Shown piece by piece: positions 1 through 7,591 of a stretch of DNA of 22,192 nt. The number at the start of each line of letters is the position of its first letter. The first letter of the stretch is position 1. The stretch lies in assembly GCA_016285615.1 (NCBI GenBank), contig JAEERB010000023.1, positions 1 to 22,192 of the forward strand, written 5' to 3'. A program made the position numbers and the translations under genes. This DNA is from Bacteroidales bacterium. Lineage in GTDB: Bacteria; Bacteroidota; Bacteroidia; Bacteroidales; WCHB1-69. The notes beneath the pieces were generated by a model. That model did no database searches, was not told where the DNA came from, and saw only the letters and a program-made list of their open reading frames with translations.

Positions 1-537
1 GCCTTTGTCATTCTCCAACTGGCTCACTTTGGTCGGAACAGTCGGAATTTCGGGGGTGTTTTTGATTTCAGTATAGTCGTAATTCGGCTTTTCCGATTCC
101 TTGGCCCACGCAGGAACGGTGGGATCAGCCTCGGTGTAGTTGCCCACCTTATTAGCGTATTGGGCATAAGGAACGCTCAGCAGTTGCTGCACGGTGGTCA
201 GCGTGCCTTTGTCGCCGAGATTGCTCTCCACACGCACAAAGTAGGGACCGCTGCCCCACTCTATATCAGCGAAACTGCCAGAGGTTACGGTGCCGCCGCC
301 AATGAGCAGCGTCATCAGACCATTGGCGTTGGTCTTCGCGTTGTGGGTTTCGGCATAAACGGCGTTGCCCGACTCGCTGCCTTGCAGCAAGGAAACGGTA
401 ACCGCCACATCGGTGTTTCTCAACAGGTTATTGCTATTGTCGCGCACGACAGCCTGATAGGTGAATTTTTGCGGTGCCTGGGCAAAAACGGACAGCGCCA
501 GGGCCAGCATGAAGAAAAGGGTAAGCAGTTTTTTCAT
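1..537 (-). CDS. Secreted surface protein, N-terminal part (cut by window edge)
   Basis: This reading frame starts with ATG at 537 and stays open for 179 codons to the left edge, so the protein is partial. It begins with a signal peptide (MKKLLTLFFMLALALSVFAQ). A domain of about 110 residues follows, with the signatures FTYQAVVRD, VYAETH and LSVPYAQYANKVG. From memory, this domain opens many Bacteroidota FISUMP-type and tail-fibre-like surface proteins. Residues after about 135 become Pro/Thr/Glu-rich (TEADPTVPAWAKE, then PTVPTKVSQLENDKG), like the linker repeats of phage tail fibres and bacterial adhesins. It is probably exported and exposed at the surface; ligand and function are unknown. 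It lies 123 bp downstream of the T9SS sorting-domain gene on the same strand and may share its transcript. The missing C-terminus would show whether it carries a FISUMP or sorting domain. Confidence 0.8.
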   Translation of the reverse strand, partial: MKKLLTLFFMLALALSVFAQAPQKFTYQAVVRDNSNNLLRNTDVAVTVSLLQGSESGNAVYAETHNAKTNANGLMTLLIGGGTVTSGSFADIEWGSGPYFVRVESNLGDKGTLTTVQQLLSVPYAQYANKVGNYTEADPTVPAWAKESEKPNYDYTEIKNTPEIPTVPTKVSQLENDKG

Positions 538-540
538 TTA

Positions 541-635
541 TATGAAATTATGAAATTATTGAATTATGAAAATATTATTCTGTAAGAAATATCGGGATAC
601 CAAATTCTGAATTCTGAATTTTGAATTCTGAGTTT
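541..635. repeat. AT-rich low-complexity spacer
   Basis: The spacer is made of short repeated words: variants of ATTATGAAATT at 541-580 and of GAATTCTGAATT at 603-630. The word TGAATTCTGAATTTTGA at 608-624 recurs exactly, on the opposite strand, at 7432-7448. No open reading frame or clear -7 promoter element is seen here. Confidence 0.6.
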
Positions 636-665
636 CGTAGAGACACACGGCCGTGTGTCTCTACG
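636..665. repeat. Perfect 30-bp palindrome
   Basis: The left arm CGTAGAGACACACGG (636-650) is followed with no spacer by its exact reverse complement (651-665). The palindrome overlaps the 3' end of the leftward T9SS gene and contributes its TAG stop codon (663-661). No T-tract follows on either strand, so it is not a standard rho-independent terminator. As RNA it could still form a 13-bp or longer hairpin that protects the 3' end or dampens transcription into the next gene. A diverged copy lies at 824-853. It looks like a dispersed palindromic repeat. Confidence 0.85.
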
Positions 666-1149
666 TGGTTTTCACCACCTTGAACGTTTTCAACGTTTGT
701 TTGCCGTCGGTGACACGCAGGTAGTAGGTGCCCGAGGACAGATCAGTCATGTCAATGTCGGTTTGGACACCGGCGACTTTCAGGGTTCGAAGGTATTGAC
801 CGTTGTTATTGAACAATGCAACCTGTAGAGACTTACGGCCGTACTTCTCTACGCCATTGTTGACCGTCAATGTCAATTTGTCTGCCGTCGGGTTAGGATA
901 CACCTTAGCATCCAATGTTATCTGGGGGTAGTTGTCCACACCGACGGTTTGGATTTCGTAAGGTTGCTGCACACCTTCAGCTATCGAAGCGTTGCCATTG
1001 GCAGCGGTCTGCACAGCAATCTGCCCGATGGTGTAGCTAACACTGCCGGCATTGCCCGTAGCTTCGCCGCCAGTTGTGGTAATAGTTTCCTGCGCATAAC
1101 CCATCATAATGAGAAACATAGCGCCAGTAATCAAGATTATCTTTTTCAT
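661..1149 (-). CDS. Small T9SS type A sorting-domain protein
   Basis: This 162-residue protein has a signal peptide (residues 1-20, ending GYAQ), a short Gly/Thr-rich segment (GGEATGNAGSVSYTIGQIA, then AEGVQQPYEI) and a C-terminal sorting domain from about residue 80. That domain starts with VYPNPTADKL and ends with GTYYLRV and TFKVVK, the usual signature of cargo exported by the type IX secretion system and anchored at the cell surface. The GEATG...VSYTIGQ...GVQQPYEI arrangement is a common short Bacteroidota family of unknown function. I chose ATG at 1149 rather than the TTG at 1155 because it begins a normal MKK signal peptide. Residues about 99-109 (GVEKYGRKSLQ) are encoded by a palindromic repeat, and the stop codon lies in a second copy. 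It has little beyond the sorting domain, so it may be a carrier or structural surface peptide. Confidence 0.85.
   Translation of the reverse strand: MKKIILITGAMFLIMMGYAQETITTTGGEATGNAGSVSYTIGQIAVQTAANGNASIAEGVQQPYEIQTVGVDNYPQITLDAKVYPNPTADKLTLTVNNGVEKYGRKSLQVALFNNNGQYLRTLKVAGVQTDIDMTDLSSGTYYLRVTDGKQTLKTFKVVKTT
824..853. repeat. Palindromic repeat copy inside coding sequence
   Basis: This 30-bp stretch matches the perfect palindrome at 636-665 at 24 of 30 positions, including GTAGAGAC at the left, ACGGCCGT in the centre and CTCTACG at the right. Its own arms pair at 12 of 14 positions (825-852). It lies in frame within the T9SS gene, encoding about residues 99-109, between the YPNP strand and the next strand of the sorting domain, where family members usually have a short loop. 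Confidence 0.75.
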
Positions 1150-1238
1150 ATACAATATCTTATAATATTAATTACAATAAGTAAATTCTGATTTCCAATG
1201 GAAAAAACCACCTTCATCTATCATCCTTGCAATTATAT

Positions 1239-1281
1239 AAAAAAAAACGATAGGAACAAAACTAAATTTGCCCCTATCGTT
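1239..1281 (-). terminator. Rho-independent terminator after threonine dehydrogenase
   Basis: On the minus strand AACGATAGG (1281-1273) pairs with CCTATCGTT (1254-1246). Two G-U pairs and a CAAA/TTTG inner helix extend the stem to about 15 bp with a 6-nt loop. An uninterrupted T-tract (complement of the A-run 1239-1247) follows. It lies 30 bp past the dehydrogenase stop, so it should end the gcvP-dehydrogenase transcript. Confidence 0.85.
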
Positions 1282-1311
1282 AAATTACAACGAATAAATC
1301 CAGATATCAGA

Positions 1312-2262
1312 TTATTTCAGTTTTGCTTTCAGCACCTTAATCATATCGACGGTCATAGCAGCGAGATCGTAGGTAGGTTTGAAGCCCCACTCTTCGCGAG
1401 CGCAGTGGTCGTCCATACAGTTGGGCCATGAATCGGCGATACCCTGACGCAGTTCGTCGAACTTGTATTCCATCTGGAAGTCAGGAATATGCTTTTTGAT
1501 TTCAGCATAAATCTGCTCCGGCTCAAAACTCATTGCCGTAATATTAAAGGAGTTACGGTGAATCAACTTGGTCGGATCAGCTTCCATCAGGTCCATAGCG
1601 GCTTTCAAAGCATCGGGCATGTACATCATATCCATGTAAGTACCTTTAGCGATGGGGCAAGTGAATTTCTCGCCTTTTACTGCAGCATAATAGATTTCTA
1701 CTGCGTAGTCGGTAGTACCGCCACCGGGCAGCGTCACGTTGGAAATGAGGCCAGGGAAACGCACCGAACGAGTATCCACGCCAAAACGTTTGAAATAGTA
1801 GTCGCTCAGCAACTCGCCAGTCACCTTGGTAACACCGTAAATGGTGCGCGGGCGCTGGATAGTATCCTGAGGAGTCATGTCGTGCGGAGTGTCGGGGCCG
1901 AAAGCGCCAATAGAGCTGGGGGTAAAGAGGGCGCAACCCATCTCACGCGATACTTCCAAGCAGTTGAGCAGCGCGCCAATGCCGACATTCCAGCCCAGCA
2001 TGGGGTTAGCTTCAGCCTTGGCCGACAGGATAGCAGCCAAGTTATAGATGGCGTCAATCTTGTATTTCTTTACCGCATCGGCAATCTCTTGAGCATTGGT
2101 AGCATCAATCTTGCAGGAAGGACCGCTCTCAGCGAGTTCGCCTTTCAACGGATAAATCATATCGGCAGCAACCACATTGTCGGTGCCGTAATTCTTACGC
2201 AAAGCAGGGGTCAGTTCGGAACCGATTTGTCCGCAGGCTCCAATCACTAATATTCTTTTCAT
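1312..2262 (-). CDS. tdh: L-threonine 3-dehydrogenase, SDR type (NAD-dependent epimerase family)
   Basis: This 316-residue protein is an extended short-chain dehydrogenase. The N-terminal Rossmann motif GACGQIG (residues 8-14) binds NAD. Ser116/117 in TPSSIGAFG and the Tyr142-x3-Lys146 pair in IYGVTK form the catalytic set. DAIYNLAA (70-77) and VRFPGLIS (167-174) are typical of this subfamily. Sequence and length match the epimerase-like threonine dehydrogenases of Bacteroidota, which oxidise L-threonine to 2-amino-3-oxobutyrate; a lyase (Kbl) then yields glycine and acetyl-CoA. They differ from the zinc-dependent Tdh of E. coli. The gene starts 27 bp after gcvP on the same strand and is followed by a strong terminator, so the two are probably co-transcribed. 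This fits a threonine-to-glycine route feeding the glycine cleavage system. No kbl gene is in the window. A sugar-nucleotide epimerase is the main alternative but is less likely. Confidence 0.88.
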   Translation of the reverse strand: MKRILVIGACGQIGSELTPALRKNYGTDNVVAADMIYPLKGELAESGPSCKIDATNAQEIADAVKKYKIDAIYNLAAILSAKAEANPMLGWNVGIGALLNCLEVSREMGCALFTPSSIGAFGPDTPHDMTPQDTIQRPRTIYGVTKVTGELLSDYYFKRFGVDTRSVRFPGLISNVTLPGGGTTDYAVEIYYAAVKGEKFTCPIAKGTYMDMMYMPDALKAAMDLMEADPTKLIHRNSFNITAMSFEPEQIYAEIKKHIPDFQMEYKFDELRQGIADSWPNCMDDHCAREEWGFKPTYDLAAMTVDMIKVLKAKLK

Positions 2263-2289
2263 ATCTATAACTATTTTAGTATTATCAAA

Positions 2290-5136
2290 TTACAAACGAC
2301 AAACTAAGTTTCTATCGCCATAGGCATCGTCGATCTTGCTTACCGTGGGCCAATATTTATCCTCATGCGGCAGCGGGAAGGCAGCCTGCTGACGGGTATA
2401 AGGTCTGTCCCAAGTGTCGGCGCAAACCACGCTCATGGTGTGGGGCGCACGCTTGATAACATTGTTTACCTTGTCGGCTCTACCCTCTTCAATATCTCTA
2501 ATTTCCTGACGGATGGCGATAAGAGCATCACACAGACGGTCAAGTTCGCTCAGAGGTTCACTTTCGGTGGGTTCCACCATCAATGTGCCATGTACGGGGA
2601 ATGCCACTGTAGGAGCATGGAAGCCATAGTCCATCAGACGTTTAGCGATGTCGCCAACTTGTACGCCAGCCGTTTTCTCGAATTCGTTGCAGTCGAGAAT
2701 CATCTCGTGAGCGCACATGCCGTTAGCGCCGGTATATAAAATCTTGTAATGTCCTTGCAATCTGGCTCTCAGATAGTTGGCATTAAGGATAGCATAGCGT
2801 GTAGCCTCGGTCATGCCGTTGCCACCAAGCATCTTCATATAGCCGTAGGTGATGGGCAACAGATAGGCGCTGCCGTAAGGAGCGGAAGCCACCTGACTAC
2901 CTTTTTCGCCGCCGGTTTCGATAATGGCGTGCTTGGGCAGGAAGTCAACCAGATGGGCTGCCACTGCAATGGGGCCAACACCAGGACCGCCGCCGCCGTG
3001 AGGCATAGCAAAGGTCTTGTGCAGGTTGAGGTGGCATACATCGGCACCCATAAAGCCAGGCGATGTGAGGCCTACTTGGGCATTCATGTTAGCACCGTCC
3101 ATATAAACCAGACCGCCATTGTCGTGAACGATCTTGATAATGTCGAGGATAGCCTCTTCAAATACGCCGTGGGTTGACGGATAAGTAACCATCAGGCAAG
3201 AGAGGTTATCGCGGTATTGTTCAGCTTTAGCTTTCAGGTCGGCCACGTCGATTTCACCATCGGGAGTTGAATTAACCACTACGATGGTGTTGCCAGCCTT
3301 GGCTGACGATGCGGGGTTGGTACCGTGAGCCGATGCAGGAATCAAGCAGATGTTGCGGTGACCTTCGCCGTGAGCGATGTGATAGTTTCTGATGACGGTC
3401 ATACCGGCATACTCGCCAGCAGCGCCCGAGTTGGGCTGCAGTGAAATAGCCTTGAAACCGGTGATGGTGCACAGCCATTGGCTCATTTCGGCAATCATTT
3501 CCAGATAGCCTTCTGCCTGATCAGCGGGAGCGAACGGATGGATGGCGCAGGTTTCGGGCCAGCTCAGCGGCAGCATTTCAGCGGCTGCATTGAGCTTCAT
3601 GGTGCACGATCCCAGCGGAATCATAGCGCGGTTCAAGGAAAGGTCTTTCACTTCGAGCATCTTCATGTAACGCATCATCTCCGTTTCGGAATGATATTTC
3701 TTGAAGATTTCGTGCTGCATAAACTCGCTCTTACGTGTCAGTTCGGCGGGAATATTCAGTGCGGGGTTTGCACATTTTTGGCAAACATACGGAGTGAACG
3801 GCTTGCCAGCGGCCTCGGCCAGAATGGCCAAAATCTCGTTCACATCGTCCAAGGTCACCGTCTCGTCGAGAGCTACGCTGAAGCAGGACTCGCACCAATA
3901 TTGGAAGTTAACTTTGTGAGCCAGAGCCACTTTTTCCACATCAGCGGGAGTAATACCTGCGGGCACCTCAAAGCAGAGGGTATCGAAATAGTATTGGTTG
4001 TGCTGTTTGTAACCGAATTTTTCGGCTTCGCGCGAAAGAACGCCAGCCAGCACGTTAATCTTGGTGGCGATATTTTTCAATCCTTCTGCACCGTACCACA
4101 TGCCATAGAAGCCGGCCATAATGGCGGTCAGGGCGCTGGCGGTACAGATATTGGAAGTTGCTCTTTCACGTTTGATGTGCTGTTCACGCATCTGAAGGGC
4201 CATACGAACGGCGCGTTTGCCTTCAGCGTCAACGGTGATACCGATGATACGGCCGGGCATCTGGCGTTTGAAATCCTCCTTGCAAGCAAAATAGCCGGCA
4301 GCAGGAGAACCAAAGCCCATAGGAATACCGAAACGTTGGGTTGAACCCATCACACAGTCGGCACCCCATTCACCCGGAGGAGTCAGGATGGCCAACGACA
4401 GCAGGTCGGCAGCCACACCAACGAAGATGTTGTGAGCCTTAGCCTTTTCAACAAAAGCGGCATAGTTGTGGATAGCACCATGTTGGTTAGGATATTGAAT
4501 CATGGCACCGAAGAAAGTATCGTCGAGTTCCACTTTGTCGGCCTTGCCAACCACGAGTTCAATGCCTTGCGGGGCGGCGTTGGTCTTCATCACGCCGAGA
4601 GTGTGGGCGAAAACATCTTCCGAAACGAAATATTTGCATACGTTGTTCTTCACGGCTTCGCGGCTACGGCTGCGGAAGAACATCAACATCATCTCGCCTG
4701 CGGCAGTGGCCTCGTCCAACATGGAAGCGTTGGCGATAGGCATGCCTGTCAGGTCGGAAATCATGGTTTGGTAGTTAAGCAGAGCCTCGATACGGCCTTG
4801 CGAAATCTCGGCTTGATAGGGAGTGTAGGCCGTGTACCAACCAGGATTCTCGAAAACATTGCGCAAAATAACGGCGGGCGTATGCGTGTTGTAATAGCCC
4901 ATACCGATATATGATTTGTAAATCTTATTCTTCGACATCAGTTCCTTCACTTCGCTCAAATAGGCTTGTTCGGTCAGCCCGTCGGGCAGCGGAAGCGCCT
5001 CTTTCAAACGAATGGAGGCAGGGATGGTTTTCTCAATAAGTTCATCCATCGTCTTGACACCGATAGTTTGCAGCATTTTGGCTGCCTCTTCACTACTCGG
5101 GCCGTTGTGTCTTTTAACAAATTTATCGCTTAACAT
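2290..5136 (-). CDS. gcvP: Glycine dehydrogenase (decarboxylating), P protein of glycine cleavage system
   Basis: This 948-residue protein is the single-chain P protein, with both homologous halves fused, as in E. coli and mitochondria; many Firmicutes and archaea have separate subunits. It decarboxylates glycine with pyridoxal phosphate and transfers the aminomethyl group to lipoyl-GcvH. The N-terminal half starts with RHNGPSSEE and carries YIGMGYYNTHTPAVI and TPYQAEISQGRIEALLNYQTM (split across residues about 76-124). The C-terminal half has IPLGSCTMKLNAA, AGEYAGM and the cofactor-binding lysine Lys707 in HLNLHKTFAMPHGGGGPG. All expected motifs are present and the length is normal. The start MLSDKFVKRHNGP fits the family. 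It is first in a leftward unit with threonine dehydrogenase and has a likely promoter 50 bp upstream. GcvH, GcvT and Lpd are not in this window. Confidence 0.97.
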   Translation of the reverse strand: MLSDKFVKRHNGPSSEEAAKMLQTIGVKTMDELIEKTIPASIRLKEALPLPDGLTEQAYLSEVKELMSKNKIYKSYIGMGYYNTHTPAVILRNVFENPGWYTAYTPYQAEISQGRIEALLNYQTMISDLTGMPIANASMLDEATAAGEMMLMFFRSRSREAVKNNVCKYFVSEDVFAHTLGVMKTNAAPQGIELVVGKADKVELDDTFFGAMIQYPNQHGAIHNYAAFVEKAKAHNIFVGVAADLLSLAILTPPGEWGADCVMGSTQRFGIPMGFGSPAAGYFACKEDFKRQMPGRIIGITVDAEGKRAVRMALQMREQHIKRERATSNICTASALTAIMAGFYGMWYGAEGLKNIATKINVLAGVLSREAEKFGYKQHNQYYFDTLCFEVPAGITPADVEKVALAHKVNFQYWCESCFSVALDETVTLDDVNEILAILAEAAGKPFTPYVCQKCANPALNIPAELTRKSEFMQHEIFKKYHSETEMMRYMKMLEVKDLSLNRAMIPLGSCTMKLNAAAEMLPLSWPETCAIHPFAPADQAEGYLEMIAEMSQWLCTITGFKAISLQPNSGAAGEYAGMTVIRNYHIAHGEGHRNICLIPASAHGTNPASSAKAGNTIVVVNSTPDGEIDVADLKAKAEQYRDNLSCLMVTYPSTHGVFEEAILDIIKIVHDNGGLVYMDGANMNAQVGLTSPGFMGADVCHLNLHKTFAMPHGGGGPGVGPIAVAAHLVDFLPKHAIIETGGEKGSQVASAPYGSAYLLPITYGYMKMLGGNGMTEATRYAILNANYLRARLQGHYKILYTGANGMCAHEMILDCNEFEKTAGVQVGDIAKRLMDYGFHAPTVAFPVHGTLMVEPTESEPLSELDRLCDALIAIRQEIRDIEEGRADKVNNVIKRAPHTMSVVCADTWDRPYTRQQAAFPLPHEDKYWPTVSKIDDAYGDRNLVCRL

Positions 5137-5185
5137 TTTGATTTATATTTAATTATATATAAAAATAAACTTCTTTTCGGGAATG

Positions 5186-5193
5186 CAAATATA
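5186..5193 (-). promoter_or_regulatory. Likely -7 promoter element for gcvP
   Basis: On the minus strand this reads TATATTTG, matching the Bacteroidota housekeeping -7 consensus TAnnTTTG. It lies 50 bp upstream of the gcvP start in the divergent spacer. I see no convincing TTTG -33 box at the expected distance. No glycine riboswitch-like fold is evident in the short leader. Confidence 0.5.
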
Positions 5194-5251
5194 CAATATT
5201 TTGGTTATCCCTTCACATCTTTTTCTTACGAAAAAATATAAAAAAATGATG

Positions 5252-5259
5252 TAAATTTG
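5252..5259 (+). promoter_or_regulatory. Likely -7 promoter element for vWA gene
   Basis: TAAATTTG fits TAnnTTTG and lies 18 bp before the ATG at 5278, so the transcript would have a very short leader. The -33 region is weak. It shares the divergent spacer with the gcvP promoter. Confidence 0.45.
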
Positions 5260-5277
5260 CGGTTTGAAATTTGAGCA

Positions 5278-7377
5278 ATGAGCATCCTGACAGAATACCC
5301 CGTATGGCTAATTATTTTGTGCCTCCTACTTGGCGCAGGATATGCTTTTTTGCTTTACTACAAAAACCGCAACATCGACTACGGGAAACGCCCCCGCAAC
5401 GTGATGTTTGCACTGCGCGGGCTCGTCATCACATTGATTGCGATGTTGTTGCTAGCCCCCATGATCAAATCGACACGCAAAACCACCGAGAAGCCCGTCA
5501 TCATCTTTGCCGTCGACAATTCCGAATCACTGCTACTAACCAAGGATTCAGCCTATTACAAAAACGATTTCGGCAAAGAAGTTAATAAACTGGTCCACAG
5601 TTTGGGAAACAAATACGTGACCGAAGTCTATTATTTTGGCGAGAAGAACACCCCTATCAACTCGTCAGAAGAAGATATAGCCCTCGACTTTAAAGATAAG
5701 AACACCAACATATCGGCAATATTTGACGAAATATCAGGCGTTTACGCTTTCCAGAATGTTGGCGCGCTGGTACTGCTCACCGACGGCATCTATAATCAAG
5801 GCTCAAATCCTTACTACAAGGCGCAGCAGGTGAAGTTTCCCGTGCATACGGTTGGCTTGGGCAATCCCGAAATGCAGACCGACTTGTCGATTGCGGGCAT
5901 CAACCATAACAGCAAGACTTTCAAGGGCAACCTGTTCCCCGTGGAGGTGAAGGTCGCCGCCACGCAACTGGCCGGCAAGCGCACCATGCTGACCGTCGCC
6001 GACAAAGAGAAGACCTTGTTTACCAAAGAAATCTATATTTCTGGCAAACAGCATTTTGAGACTGTAAAATTATTCATCGAAGCCAAGGCCACGGGCATTT
6101 ACAAATATACGGTATCGCTGAGCGAGGTGGACGGTGAGATCACCACGCAGAACAACCACGCCACCTTCTTTGTCGAGATTGTTGACACTCGCGAGAAGAT
6201 CGGCATTCTATACCACGCCCCCCACCCCGACATCAGCGCCATCAGTCAGGCCATCGAGACCTCCGAGAAGTATCAAGTGGAGACCTTTGCGGTGTCCGAC
6301 TTCCAAGGCGACATCAACAAGTATTCGTTACTTATCCTGCACCAGCTGCCCTCGCGCACGCAACCCGCGTCGACACTCATCGAAAAGGCACGCAAGGCTG
6401 GCACGCCCATCCTGTTCATCCTGGGACAAGAGAGCAATCTCAGCGCCTTCAACACACTCGACGCAGGCGTGAAAGTCAACCAGAGCAAGAACTTGTTCAA
6501 CGACGCCGTGCCCGCCTACAACAGCAACTTCTCTTCCTTCACCTTCTCGGATGAAACCAAGCAGATGCTGCCCAAATTTCCGCCGTTGCACACCTTCTTC
6601 GGCAACTACCAGACCTCCGGCGGCACTAACATCTTCATGTATCAGAAAATCAGCAATGTAGAAACACAATATCCACTTATCACCTTCGGCGACAACCATG
6701 GCGTAAGAACGGGTGTGATTGCCGGCGACGGCCTATGGCAGTGGCGCATCTACAACTATCTGTACGAGCAAAACCACGACGCTTTCAACGAAATCATCAA
6801 CAAGACAGTGCTTTACCTGTCGGTAAAGAGCGACCGCAGCCAATTCCGCGTGCAAGGCCCCACGATTGTCAACGAGAACGAAGCCGTGGAGTTCAATGCC
6901 GAGGTTTACAACGACAGCTACGAACTTATCACCGAGCCCGAAGTGACGATGACCGTCACCAGCGAAGACAACAAAAAATACACCGCCATCTTCTCGAAGC
7001 AGAACAACGGCTACCACCTCAATATGGGACGACTGCCTGCCGGCGACTACAAATGGACGGCCAGCACCGAATTCGGCGGCAAGAAGCATAGCAAGGCGGG
7101 ACTCTTCACTGTGCGCGAGGTGATGGTCGAGGCCGTCAACCTCACCGCCGACCACCAGCTGCTGCAAAACATAGCACAAACCAGCGGCGGCAAATTCTTC
7201 ACCAAGGACAACCTACAAGAGGTAGAACAAGCCATCAAAAACGACCGCAACATCACCACCATTGCCACTTACGAAAAAGACTTCAACCTACTGATGAACA
7301 GTTGGATATATTTCGCCATCCTCATTCTGCTCATGGGCGCAGAGTGGTTTATGAGAAAATGGGGAGGAGGGTATTAA
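5278..7377 (+). CDS. Membrane-anchored vWA protein with glutamine-amidotransferase-like region
   Basis: This 699-residue protein has two N-terminal membrane segments (about residues 8-27 and 45-62), a von Willebrand A domain and one C-terminal membrane segment (about 675-690). The metal-binding MIDAS site looks intact: Asp80-x-Ser82-x-Ser84, a Thr near 143 and Thr168-Asp169-Gly170. From about residue 306 (EKIGILYH) to GDGLWQWR (483-490) the sequence resembles the class I glutamine amidotransferase-like fold in related large vWA proteins; I do not see an amidotransferase Cys-His-Glu triad. Residues about 510-620 look like an extracellular beta-sandwich. Such proteins often lie near MoxR ATPase, DUF58 and DUF4159 genes, and a DUF4159 gene follows here. 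The role is unknown; a periplasmic metal-dependent scaffold is plausible. Overlapping frames look like shadows of this gene. Confidence 0.85.
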   Translation: MSILTEYPVWLIILCLLLGAGYAFLLYYKNRNIDYGKRPRNVMFALRGLVITLIAMLLLAPMIKSTRKTTEKPVIIFAVDNSESLLLTKDSAYYKNDFGKEVNKLVHSLGNKYVTEVYYFGEKNTPINSSEEDIALDFKDKNTNISAIFDEISGVYAFQNVGALVLLTDGIYNQGSNPYYKAQQVKFPVHTVGLGNPEMQTDLSIAGINHNSKTFKGNLFPVEVKVAATQLAGKRTMLTVADKEKTLFTKEIYISGKQHFETVKLFIEAKATGIYKYTVSLSEVDGEITTQNNHATFFVEIVDTREKIGILYHAPHPDISAISQAIETSEKYQVETFAVSDFQGDINKYSLLILHQLPSRTQPASTLIEKARKAGTPILFILGQESNLSAFNTLDAGVKVNQSKNLFNDAVPAYNSNFSSFTFSDETKQMLPKFPPLHTFFGNYQTSGGTNIFMYQKISNVETQYPLITFGDNHGVRTGVIAGDGLWQWRIYNYLYEQNHDAFNEIINKTVLYLSVKSDRSQFRVQGPTIVNENEAVEFNAEVYNDSYELITEPEVTMTVTSEDNKKYTAIFSKQNNGYHLNMGRLPAGDYKWTASTEFGGKKHSKAGLFTVREVMVEAVNLTADHQLLQNIAQTSGGKFFTKDNLQEVEQAIKNDRNITTIATYEKDFNLLMNSWIYFAILILLMGAEWFMRKWGGGY

Positions 7378-7380
7378 ACG

Positions 7381-7408
7381 GAGAGATGAGAGATGAGAGA
7401 TGAGAGAT
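7381..7408. repeat. Tandem heptamer repeat, four perfect copies
   Basis: GAGAGAT is repeated four times without error, starting three bases after the vWA stop codon. A short GC-rich inverted repeat (CCGC-TGAC-GCGG, within 7410-7435) follows. It lacks a T-tract, so it is not a clear terminator. Confidence 0.85.
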
Positions 7409-7431
7409 GGAAACTCCGCTGACGCGGGAAG

Positions 7432-7540
7432 TCAAAATTCAGAATTCAAAGCACAAAAAACAAATTCATAATTCACAATGCACGATGCATAATTAAGTTT
7501 CACCTCTCACTTTTCACTACTCACTCCAACAATTAAACAA
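7432..7540. repeat. Simple-sequence spacer with dispersed word
   Basis: The spacer between the vWA and DUF4159 genes consists of short near-repeats: TCAAAATTCAGAATTCA (7432-7448, found inverted at 608-624), AATTCATAATTCACAATGCA with GATGCATAATT, and pyrimidine-rich variants of CACCTCTCACTTTTCACT. I see no reading frame and no clear -7 element in it. It resembles the degenerate simple repeats that fill spacers in some Bacteroidales genomes. Confidence 0.55.
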
Positions 7541-7591
7541 TCAACAATTCAACTAATCTTAACTTCTTAACTTCTCTCTAATCAACCAACA

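Noticed and set aside
160..585. Rightward open frame of 141 codons
   Set aside because: It is antisense to the signal-peptide gene on the minus strand, whose product has clear family motifs; the rightward product has none.
1489..2250. Rightward open frame of 253 codons
   Set aside because: It lies antisense to threonine dehydrogenase, which has the NAD motif and catalytic residues. The antisense product matches nothing I know.
3478..4344. Rightward open frame of 288 codons
   Set aside because: It is a shadow of gcvP on the opposite strand, produced by codon bias, with no recognisable domain.
5137..5277. Glycine riboswitch before gcvP
   Set aside because: The leader after the likely promoter is under 50 nt and AT-rich, too short for a glycine aptamer.
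7381..7540. Possible CRISPR array
   Set aside because: The repeats are heptamers or degenerate words without unique spacers of regular length.
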